This document shows positions 38,401 to 48,247 of a stretch of 64,000 nt of DNA, piece after piece (the first letter of the stretch is position 1; every line of letters begins with the position of its first letter). Origin of the DNA: Gymnorhina tibicen (lineage: Eukaryota; Chordata; Aves; Passeriformes; Artamidae). Position numbers and translations under genes: made by a program. The stretch covers positions 1,042,693 to 1,106,692 of the forward strand of contig VXAZ01018985.1 in NCBI GenBank assembly GCA_013399875.1. Reading direction: 5' to 3'. Under the pieces are notes generated by a model. The model saw nothing but the letters and a program-made list of their open reading frames with translations, was not told the DNA's origin and made no database searches.

Positions 38401-40086
38401 GATGAATAATAAGGGCTTGTCTTCATTATGGGCTTATCTGCTTGGAAAAACTGTAACTGGCTCAGTGTCTACTGTCGGGTTTTAGGTACCTTATGGGCAG
38501 GCTGGTTCTCTGAAGGGTTTGTAGCAAAATCCATTACTGGTCTAAAGGTGAGAACTGACTGGTTGAAGAAGGGGGATCAGGAGCAGATTCTTTTGACCTG
38601 AGACTTTTCCGGGGCATATATGTCTGTATATTTACCATACTGTATTTATCCTAGTGTACTTCTGCTGCTGACTAGGCAGAGTTTTACAGTTTCACAGATA
38701 TTTCACAGTATAATCTCAGATAAGCCAAGAGCAAAAATGTTAATAGGATTTCTATACAGCTTGCTATTTGCAGTTGCCTGTGTTTGAGAAATTGTACTTT
38801 AAGTTTTATGCAGTTACACTTGTTTGAGAGCAGAAGTCAAAATCGTAAACTTGCTTGGTCAAGTCCTGAGAAGGGAAAAAAACTGATGGTTTGCCATTAT
38901 TGCTAAGCAAAAAGCTGATCTTTACCATGAATAGCTGAGTAAGGTGCCAGGCTACGGCAGGAGTGCACCTTAACCATGCAACCAGTAACTTGTGTGTGGT
39001 AAAATTAGCAGTGCTTCTAGAAAATGTCACTCCTCTTGGTGTTATGTGTGCATTCTTTGTGGAAGCCCACCTGGAGATTACTATCCTCTGACTATTTTGG
39101 GGAGATTTGTGTGGTTGTGCTAAAAACTACTGTGCCCTGAGTGCAGAAGTGACTCTCCCAGTGCTTCTGAAGGGCAAGCTGATGTCTCTGGATGAACTGA
39201 CGTGTTTGGAAGCTTTTGTGTCAGCTTTTTTCTGGACTGAGGAGCTTTGCTAGGGGAACCTGAGAGCATGCTCTAGAGAAGAGTTGCTGAAGGAGTAAAG
39301 GAAACTGCACTGGAGTGGATGAAAAAAAAATTGAGGAGTTGGAGAAGGGAATTCAAAAACTTAACTTGTGCCTAGTGTTCTTGGGCTCATGCAACTGATA
39401 AAGGGTAAAAGGAGGACAGGTTCTTGCTGAAAGGCAGCTTTAGCTCAGTGACACCGGTAGCTTATTTGTCTACTTCAACTTTTTCTTTCTGTACAAGAGT
39501 GAACTCTTCCTGCTGCAGAGCCATACATTCACTTCCCTCCTGGAGAATGGGTGTCAGTGGGAAGTAGATGGCTTTTGTACTTGCTAAGAGCTGCTTCTGT
39601 GTCTGGAGTCACATGTCAGGCCCAAAAAGTTGCTTGCTCATTCATTTAGTGAGCAAAGTGTAAGTCTGTCCCTTTTGTGAAAATACAGGAGACTTTTTTC
39701 CCCTCCCAGAATCTGTCTCAACTGGTCAGCTACCTTTTTCCTGCAGCCTCTTAACAGAAACCAAAGTAGTCTCTATTGCTGCAAAGGCTTTTGCTTTGCC
39801 TGTCAGCCATCATAATACTCCTATACACTGGGGAGATGCATGGAAGTGAAAAGTCTCCTGTGAAGTCTCCGTCCATACCTCAGTTTAGAAAGTGTGGGAG
39901 AAAATTGAACTTTATTTTGTCAGTAGGTAGGTATTTGCAAATCTACTTCACAAGATGAAGGACAGGCCACAGACCTTCCCTAAGACAGGGTGCCAGGACC
40001 CCTTGTGTCTCTGAAGAAGAGAGGTCCCTGGAGGATCCTTGGAGAATCTGGGGGAGCAGCCTGTGACTTATTACAGCTGTTGTGCT

Positions 40087-40177
40087 AATCACAGGATGGT
40101 TGAAGTGGGAAGGACCTCTGGAGGTTCAGCCCCTCTGTTAGGGCAGGACCACCTGGAGCTGGTTGCCCAGGACCATA
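40087..40177 (-). mobile_element. Outer CR1 copy, 3' part (interrupted)
   Basis: The reverse-complement CR1 3' terminus begins at TCACAGGATGG and continues through GGTTGCCCAGGACCAT, where a second CR1 starts. The missing continuation (GTCCAGATGGCTTTTCAGTA) resumes at 41119, beyond the inner copy, so this element was split by a later insertion. Confidence 0.85.
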
Positions 40178-41113
40178 CCACAGAATGGTTTGAGTTGGAA
40201 GGGACCTTAGAGCTCATCCAGTTCCAACCCCCCAGGCATGGGCAGGGATGCCACCCACTAACTAGATCAGGTTGCTCAGGGCCCATCTAACCTGGCCTCG
40301 AACACTTCCAGGGATGGGGCTTCTACGACTTCTGGGTCACCTGTTTCAGTGCCTCACCACCCTCTGAGAAAAGAATTTCTTACTAATGTCTAATCTAAAT
40401 TTCTCCTCTTTTAGTTTGAAACTGTTCCCCCTTGTCCTGTCACTATCTACCCATGTAGAAAGTTGTTCTTCCTCTTTTTCAAGTCCCCTTCAGGTACTAA
40501 AGGATTTGCGGAAGGCTGCAATGAGGCCCCCCTGGAGTCTTCTTCAGGCTGAACCCCAGCGTTCTCAGCCTTTGTAGGATCTCTCATAGAGAGATCATCT
40601 TTGTAGCCCTTCTCTGGACCAGCTCTAGCAGGTTAATGTCCTTCTTTGCTGAGAACTCCAGAGCTGGATGCAGTGCTTTAGGTGATGTCTCACGAGGGCA
40701 GTGTAGAGGTGGAGAATCACCTCCTTTGGACCTGCTGGTCACTCTGCTTTCAACGCAGCCCAGGGTGCGTTTGGCTGTCTGGGCTTTAAGCGCACACTGG
40801 TGGCTCATGTCCAGCTTTTTATCCACCCAAGTCCTCCTCTGCAGGGCTGCTCTCAAGGACTCCTCCCAGCCTGTACTTGTATCTGGAACTGCCCTGACCC
40901 AGTACAGCACCTTGCACTTGGACCTGTTGAGCTTGATGAGGTTCTCATGGGCCCACTTCTCAAGTTTGTCCAGGTCCTTCTGGATTGCATCCTGTCCTTT
41001 TGTTGTGTCACCTGCACAGCTCAGCTTTGTGTCATCTACAAACTTGCTGAAGGTGCAGTTGATGCCATTATCTGTGTCATCGATAAAGGTATTAAAGACC
41101 ACTTGATATCCAT
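40178..41113 (-). mobile_element. Inner CR1 LINE, nested in an older CR1
   Basis: The reverse complement is an approximately 0.94-kb CR1 tail whose 3' terminus (CCACAGAATGGTTTGAGTTG) is at 40178. It covers the 3' UTR and the C-terminal part of the ORF2 reverse transcriptase. Its borders fall inside another CR1, as shown by the split outer copy on both sides. The 5' border is placed within about 41110-41118. As usual for CR1, no clear target-site duplication can be shown. Confidence 0.9.
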
Positions 41114-41147
41114 GGAACACGTCCAGATGGCTTTTCAGTATCTTCAA
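40584..41147 (-). pseudogene. CR1 ORF2 reverse-transcriptase remnant
   Basis: An open frame of 187 codons on the minus strand, unusual for a decayed CR1. It matches the C-terminal part of the CR1 reverse transcriptase. The active-site box appears as Phe-Val-Asp-Asp at 41042-41031 (family usually F/Y-x-D-D), followed by Thr-Lys-Leu, then the Asp-Lys-Leu-Glu-Lys-Trp segment and a Val-Gln-Arg-Arg-Ala-Thr-Lys-Met end. The N-terminal two thirds of the reverse transcriptase and the endonuclease domain are absent, so the fragment cannot act alone. The first dozen codons lie across the junction with the outer CR1 and are not native sequence. Confidence 0.85.
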
Positions 41148-41152
41148 GGTTG
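41114..41152 (-). mobile_element. Outer CR1 copy, resumed after the nested insertion
   Basis: The block GTCCAGATGGCTTTTCAGTA and the bases after it continue the CR1 segment broken at 40177. The copy loses similarity at about 41152. Confidence 0.7.
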
Positions 41153-44100
41153 GATTTTTTGAAGTACTTACCCTAAACCCACGTTGCTTGCATCAAACTG
41201 TGTGCTGCTTGGTTGCTTCTGTATTTCTGCCCTTTATAGTAAATGATGGAATTTCTGTGCTACACCAAATCCAGGCATGAACTTGGTAATTACATGGTGG
41301 GAGCTACTGTGTACCACAAGCACTGAAGATTTTGTCGGTATTATTAAGGTACTGCTAGGACTACAGATGGTGCTTTTCTGGGTGATTTTTTATTTTTAGA
41401 TATCATGATATGTGATTCAGCTTAATGTGTAATTGAATTTGCTTTGTTCTTAAAACCTCTGTGTTGATTTCGTGGTGGGACCTGGTACCATAGAGTGGGG
41501 ATGGCAGACTTTTCTGGAGCTGCTTTTCAGAAATGGAGGCTCTGGGATGCTGTGTTAAAAGAGGGAGGTGTGCTTTAAGAGTGCAGAAAAGCAGACTTGT
41601 CTTCTGAGGGAGGCTGGGAGTCACTCCAATCGGAGTCACTCAAGTAAAACTTAATTAGATAGTGAGGTTACATACTAAAACTTTGTTTGAAACAATCCTA
41701 TTTCTGCACTGCAGTCTTTTCTTCCTAGTCTTTTCCAGCTGTCATCTAGCTGCAGCTCAGCACTGTTTCTTCACATTTTTGACAGGGTCAGTCTCTTGCC
41801 TGAGGGATAGGAGTCTATAGAGAATGGCAGCATAACTGGGATAAGCGGCTGAAGTAAAATAAATAAATACATTCCTCTAAAATCTACCTGACAGTGTTTT
41901 GACTCCGTTAATCTCACTTGGAAGTGCTCCTCTGTGTTTGCAGGGTTTGATCTGACTTCTCCAAAGTCAGTGCAAACTCTGATCACTGGTTTTGGGATAC
42001 TACTCTGTCCTTTGGCCTGGACCCTTTCCATAGGTCAGAAAGCTTTTTACCTGTTACTGCTGGAGCTGACAAATGTGACTGCTTTGACCACTGTTTGAGA
42101 CACAAAATTTTGTTGTAAATCAGGGATTTCTGCCTAATCTTCTAAATGCTGAAACATTTATAAGGTACTAGAGAATGTGTGCAAATATAGAGAATTTTGT
42201 CTGATATGAATGGGTTAAGTATTTTAATGTAGTATCACCTTGTCTAGTGGCAGAATATGCTGGAGTGTGGATCTACTCCCTCACAAGAGCTCAGGAAATT
42301 AGTCTGAGTTTATAATTGGATTGAGAGAACTGCTGCCTTCGCCAAGACATGCGTCAGCTGTCTGAAATACTGTGGGCTGAGACTTTGGTTTAAGAGAAGA
42401 GCAATACTGGCAACTGCGTGATCCTTACCTGTAACATTTGGAAGTGTTTGTGTTGCAGGGAGGTACATCTTGGGAGAATACTGATAATTCTAAGAGGTGG
42501 TGGTTGTTGGTGGTGGTTTTTTCTTTGGGTTTTTTGTTTGTTTTAATAAGAGTAAGTGAAGGCAGCACTTAGGCTAAAGAAAATGCTAGAGAAGATATTT
42601 CTGTACAAAGAACCTTACTGAATCATGTAGTTGTATGAGGCAGAGCTTGTCCAGAGAAAGCATGTGGGGGAGGCTGAAGTACTGAGATTAATATTGTGGT
42701 GTTGAGTTGTACCCTGCTAGAAGACAGCAGATACTTAACCCCTTAAGCTACATTCTGCTGACCATTACTAACAGGGCTGCAGAAACCTGTGCCTGTACTG
42801 TTCAGGAATTGCTGTAGCTGTGCAGCTCCATTCGTGTCAGGCACAAATCTCAGGGGACTGAAAGAAGTGTCTGCTGTTAAAGGAAGGGGAGAGAGCACAG
42901 TGTGGGAATTAATATACAAATTTCAGGCTTCTTTAGTCTTTGGGCTTCTGTCCTATTGCTTCACAGCATCTTTTTCTCTTAATGCAGTTTTAAGGCATCA
43001 GGTGCTGAAAGGCTTTACTTGTTTGTAAACTGGCAAGACTTTGAAGATCAAATTGATGCTACAGAATCTAGATTGGCTTAAGATGCTTAAGTAGCTTTAT
43101 GGCTCTTAAAATGGCTTATGCCGTATAAAACTGTTGGAGTGGGGAGAGGAGCCTGACTGTTGTTGCCTGATTTGGATCTACCTGGGAAAGATGGTGGTGG
43201 TGGAAGACCACCTGGCTGGAAGTCTTTGCCCCAGACACACTTACTGGAAGGCTTCTTGTCAATCTTGCCTCTTAGCAGACTGAAGAAGATGAAATTCAAA
43301 CCAAGTATAGGCTGAGAAGGCAGTTGAATCTTAACAGGCAACCTTGAAATAAGAGACTGAATCTTTTTGCTATGCCCCCCAAGGAGCAAGTGCTTCTTGC
43401 ACCTCTTCTCCTTCTCTGACAGCAAAGTCTTCCCGTCATTTTTCCCCCATTTTCTTTTGCTTGCTTAAGTGCTGGAGTCATGATAGCCTTGCAAAAAGTA
43501 TGAGTTCTGGTGCACAAGTTTGGCAGCTCCGGGTATAGTTGGGACACAAACACAGGATGTTCAATGTGGTGAAGGTGCCTATGTAACAGCAGAACTCTGG
43601 GTAGATCTTGTGGATTGGTTATTTTGATAGCTTTGTCCAAATTATTGTTTAGATCATGTCTTAGGGTAGCTTCTGCACTCCTCCAATCCTGAGGCATGAG
43701 TGGTAGCCTTTCCTGAGTTTAACTGTTTGTATGAAGCACTACTGAATACATTGCTCAGTTTCTTCAAAGCCCAGAGGTAATATTCATTCATACTTGATCA
43801 GGGTTTGGTTTCTGTAGGGAAAGAGGGATCTAACGTTTCCACGTATGAACAAAGTATTGTTCTGCTAGACCTATATGTGGGAAAGGCAGCTTCTCTGCAA
43901 GGCTGCCGTAACATCTTATCCTTGCTTAGCTGCAATCAAGGTAGAAATGCTTTAATACTATATTGCCTTGCTTAAATTGTTGCTAGAGCCTTGGGTTAAG
44001 GTGGAAGCTGCAGACCTGGGTAGCAGGTGCTAGCTGAAGAAAGAACCACGCCTGAGACTAAGCAGGCAAATATCTGGTGAAAAGTGTTTGCTCAAATTAA

Positions 44101-47100
44101 ACAGCTTTTGTAGCTATGGAGGGAGTTCCTTTCCTTGTGATTCATGAGGTGCACAATCTGTACTGATTGTTAATGCTAAATAGTTACCTGGGAAAGCTTT
44201 AAGTACACTCTATAACCTCAATAGAGGAGATTACAAAATGATTAATGGTAGGAATTGTGATGGTAATGCTTTGCTGAGGCTTGCCGAGCCTTCCTGAGAC
44301 ACTTTGTGACATTCAGTTGAACTGGTCAGTAATTGGTTAAAGCGTCCTTGACAGAAGGTATCTATCTTTGTGCCAGTCTCTCAGACACCAGCTTCTAAAA
44401 TGGCATAGATGACTTCAGTACTAGCCTCTTCGTTATCCTCAGGTGTTCAGGGCTAATGAGTACTTGTTCTGGAATAGCAAAATCTTTGATTTTAATCTCT
44501 TGCATAGTAAGCAAAACCCCCCTGCTACTTGTCTCTGGAACAGCTCCTTCCTTAGGCTTCAAGATCTTTGCAGGTACTGCCTTGCAGCTGGTATCTGCAG
44601 TAACAACCAAGGTACACAGTAAAACTGAATTTGCAATGCAGGGCAAAGAACAGAGATACTCAGGGATGCACAGTAACTACTCTAAGCCATGTAACAGAAG
44701 CCTAAACTTAAGTTTCAGCTCTGAAATGTGTGTGTGTTGCCCTGGGAAGGCAGCGTCCATCTATTAGGGTATGGCTCCACAGCCTCAGTTCCACCTTCAG
44801 CCAGCTTCGTGTGCTCTGAATTACTGTGAAGGAGAGGAAGCCTGTACAGCAGGATATTTTGGTCATGGGAAGGCCCTTTAGAAAGGCCTCATAATGAGGC
44901 TGTTTTCATAGTGTAGAGAAATCTTGATTGCCGTGACTGTCAAGAGCTGCTAAACTGGTCAAAAAGCTTCATGCTGCAGAGCAAACCTTGCTTTTTCGTT
45001 CTGTGCAGCTGCTGTTTGCCATCCCCATCCTGCCTTGTTTCCTTGGACCATCACTTGAATTTGGAAAATCCCTTGGAGAGAGATTCATTCCTCCTCCAAA
45101 TGCACCACAGCTAGCAGAACCTATCTTCTTCAGATTGGCTTTAGGCAGTATAGGGGGAGTGCTGCCTTGCTCTGCCCTGAATCCCTGGATGTGCTACGGA
45201 ACTACTGGGGAAGAAGGAGATAAAATGGTTGTTATGGCTGGCAGGGGATCTCTCAAAACTAGAGATTGTCCTACCTGAAGTGGGTAAGTTAGGGATGACA
45301 GCCTAGAAGTTGTCCTACAGCAGATTTGGAAGGGTGGACTGCAGTTCTTTATCTTTACAGACGGATTGACTTGTACTTCAGTGTGAAGACCATCAAACTT
45401 CCCTAAGTGATGAGGAAGAAGCTTGTTCAGCAAAGCAGCTTCCTTCATCACCAGGTAGGATTTGTACCTGAGAACAAGTGAGGAGCAACACTTCTGTAAA
45501 CTGCAGCTGGTAAGAGAGCAGGAGGCTGACGTGTTCAGGTGATGTGTTTGGGAGGTGCTGTAGCAGCCCATCTGTATGGCCACTACAGTTGAGATTTATC
45601 TGACCAAAGAGAGTAAGTCGAAGTAAGGAGTGCTTGCATGGTGTCTCTCTCAGCAATGACCTTAGGACAGTAATATTTCTGTAATATTTCTGAAAACTAA
45701 AGATTGTCTTGGGTGACTTCTGGGCTTGTGCTCAGGCTATGTGTAAGCCAGAACAAAAGCAGAATTCAGCCTCTCAGGTGGAGGCTCAGATGTGTAATTC
45801 AGCAAATCTTCCCTGTAAGCCAAATATATGTTCCAGCAGTGGGTCATGTCCTGTATGTGTCTCTGACTACACTGAAGATGTGTTGAAGAGTTTGGCCCAT
45901 ACAGACTTCCGTCTGTAGGGTGGCAGGCCAGGTCAGTGGTTGAGACTGGCAGTCCAGATGTCTCTAGGGACACGAAACCAACTTTTGCACTATAAAGATG
46001 TAGGAAGAGTACCAGATTTTTTTGAATGGATGGTAAGGGGTAAAACTGAATGTAGGGAATTTCCTGTAGAAGACAAGAATTTAATGTTGGCTCCAGGAAA
46101 TGCCTAGGAAATGGTATTCTTGATTGTTAGAAGGCATTGATAGATTTTCCTAAGGGGTTCTTTTTCCTGTAATAGCTACTTGCAGTTGTAGCCAGCTAGC
46201 ACTGACCAGTGTTAAACTGAATGATTATCTAGGGTTGGGGAAAAAGTCCCGGGGTGTAGCCTCCCCTTCTCTCTCTCTTTCTGTGTCAGGAGAGTGATGG
46301 TAGAAAACAGCTCTTTCTCTGCCACATCTGATAACTTGTCATTTTGCCTAACCCAGTAGGCAACTGGCTGAGCCTTTTGCACAGAAGGCAGCCCCTGACT
46401 GCTGAGTTACACAAGGGAAGGCTGTGAAGCACAATCTGTAGGTATTCATATTAACAAACTTGGTTAATAGACTATCTTATTACTGTAGCTGTGTTACAGT
46501 TCTCTGCTGTCTCTGGATGCTTTAACTAGAATCTGTGACCAAAGCTTTGACCTTTGCCAGGTGAACTTTGTCATATTTCTGGCACACGTCACAGCCATGT
46601 GTCAGAAATGCAGAAGGGCATTCTATCTTCTTCCTTTCAGTGGGTTTGGAAAACAGCAGAGGCCTGTGTTTCAGGCTCCAGCACTCCTATTGTTATGAGC
46701 CTGCAGGTACTCTGCATCAGAAGCAAATGTAGGTCTGTAGCCTAAAGGAGCTGCTCTTTAATTAGCTGGAAGGTCTGTTCCTGTGCCCACTGACTGACTG
46801 CAGTGGAAATGGGAAGTTAAAATTCCAGAAGGGGTGTGCTTTCTTCTCATATGCCCAGGGAATACTTTGCTCGGACTTGACTTTGGTATGCTGCAAGGCT
46901 CCTTCACTTGTCTGGAATAATGTCTGATCAGCTCTGTCCTTACTGTGCAGGAAAAGATTAACTTTCATTTGATTATGCTCCTCTGTGTGCAGGCTGCAGT
47001 GAGGATCCCAGGTGAAGTTGTGGGGTTTGGGAGGAAATTGTTGCTGAGCTGTAAAGGTGATCTACATTGCTAGTAAGCTTGTGTTTTCAGTGAAAGAAGC

Positions 47101-48075
47101 TGACCTTGAAATAAAAAAAAAAAAAAAGGCAGTGAAGTGCTGCAAAGCTGTGCTGAGTGCCTCTTTTAGGTAGGAAACAGTTCTGCTTCCCAGGGTTGAA
47201 TCTTAAAGGCCTGGCATAAAGTCAGATGGCTTATGTAAGTTGATCTTTATGGTATATTTGTCAAAACATGAATACATTTCAGGCGATGCATTACCGGTTC
47301 CTGCCATTACTGGCTGCTCTAAACAATGCTGGTTTGAAGCACCAAGGACATAGGGCAGTGCACTTCAGAAATATTTAAACCCTCCCTCCAAACAAAAAGC
47401 TCAAAACCCCTCAGACCCAGATATGTTTAGCCTCATGAGCAAAAATCATAATGCGCATTAGAATATTCGTCAATAAACCTAGGTGGTGTTTATAGCCCAG
47501 CCTTCAGAGAGGAGTGCTGCTCTCTCCTATTCTGAACTTGCACTACGGTGTGATACCTGGGCAGCAGAGACTGCGTTCTCACTAGTGATTATTACACTGG
47601 TGGAAGCAGCTGGAGAAATAGGTATGCACGCAGAATTTTCCATTAATCAGAGGAAAAAGTCCAACACAGATGGTATATAGGATAGATTATGGCTAGTAAT
47701 CCTTTTGTGTCCTAGAAGATTAAGGATATCCTGGTGTAGCTGCAGTCAGCTGACCTTTTTTTATTTAAACGACTGAAAAGAGTTGATGCAGTTCTGCAGA
47801 GGACCAAGGCTCTTCCAGAAGCCGTAAGCAATGCACTGTGAATGTTTGTTAAAGGAACGGTCTGTTTAAGTCCAGCCTCAGTTATAAATTTACAGGAACG
47901 TAACTTTGTGCCATGTAAACAGCAGCAGCTACAAGATGGCCAAGAAATCACTTGCTAGGCTGCTCTATCATATGTAGTAGAGCTGAATTCTCTGAGGAGG
48001 CACAGTGAGTGTCATGTGAAGAAATGGAGGGTTTCTGAATCCTGCTGTCTGGGTCACCCCAGAAAGCAAAGATGA

Positions 48076-48096
48076 ATGCTTCGGTGGAAGAAGAGG
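48076..48096 (+). other. TPD52: Optional N-terminal extension of the PrLZ-type exon
   Basis: An ATG at 48076 is in frame with the coding exon and directly preceded by an in-frame TGA (48073-48075), so it is the earliest possible start. It would add seven residues (MLRWKKR). Its context is poor (T at -3), so the ATG at 48097 is preferred. Basic residues in the extension have no counterpart in the human isoform. Confidence 0.4.
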
Positions 48097-48247
48097 ATGG
48101 CTGCGCGCTCTGAACTGTCTGGCATGGATCTATATGAGGATTACAAATCGCCCTTCGATTTCAATGCTGGAGTGAACAGAAATTATCTTTACTTGTCGCC
48201 TAGCATAAACCTTTCTCCACCTGGATCACCTACACTGGCAAAGTCTG
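48097..48247 (+). CDS. TPD52: TPD52 exon 1b, PrLZ/PC-1-type N-terminus
   Basis: This exon encodes 50 residues plus one base and joins exon 2 through a shared glycine codon (G|GG) at donor TCTG|GTAACT. The protein contains MDLYEDYKSPFDF, then NAGVN, YLYLSPS and SPPGSPTL. These are the hallmarks of the N-terminal extension of human TPD52 isoform PrLZ (PC-1), known in man as a prostate-enriched, androgen-responsive form. Acidic and tyrosine-rich at first, it ends in proline-directed serine sites. Three ATGs are in frame: 48076 (weak context), 48097 (A at -3, G at +4, chosen) and 48124 (the Met of MDLYED, good context, nearest to the human start). No CpG island surrounds it, so a tissue-restricted internal promoter is likely. 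Treated as an internal cassette from the AG at 48061-48062 it would be 185 bases and would break the frame, which supports a first-exon role. Confidence 0.92.

Larger units (their letters stand above)
24503..48096 (+). other. TPD52: TPD52 intron 1 (between alternative first exons)
   Basis: About 23.6 kb runs between the CpG-island exon and the PrLZ-type exon. It contains two CR1 loci (34.7-35.5 and 40.1-41.2 kb), A/C-rich low-complexity patches near 25760-25830 and 36895-36990, a G run at 30299-30308 and an A run at 47113-47127. No other exon with a matching phase and recognised protein was seen. Minus-strand frames near 31, 43 and 45 kb look protein-like but were not accepted. Confidence 0.6.

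Noticed and set aside
43087..45973. Series of minus-strand open frames (near 43.1-43.7, 44.4-44.65, 45.2-45.97 kb) that read like pieces of a decayed protein
   Set aside because: No family could be recognised, stops and frame changes interrupt them, and no splice pattern links them. A C- and A-rich minus strand, complement of a T/G-rich transcribed strand, lowers stop frequency and produces hydrophilic peptides by chance. A blastx search would settle it.
47101..47127. AATAAA run into poly-A, as in a retrocopy tail
   Set aside because: No coding or UTR-like match precedes it and no target duplication was seen; a simple A tract is sufficient.
48063..48247. Exon 1b as an internal cassette following exon 1a
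   Set aside because: The 185-base length from the AG at 48061-48062 would shift the frame relative to exon 2 and lose the conserved MDLYED reading; a first exon fits better.
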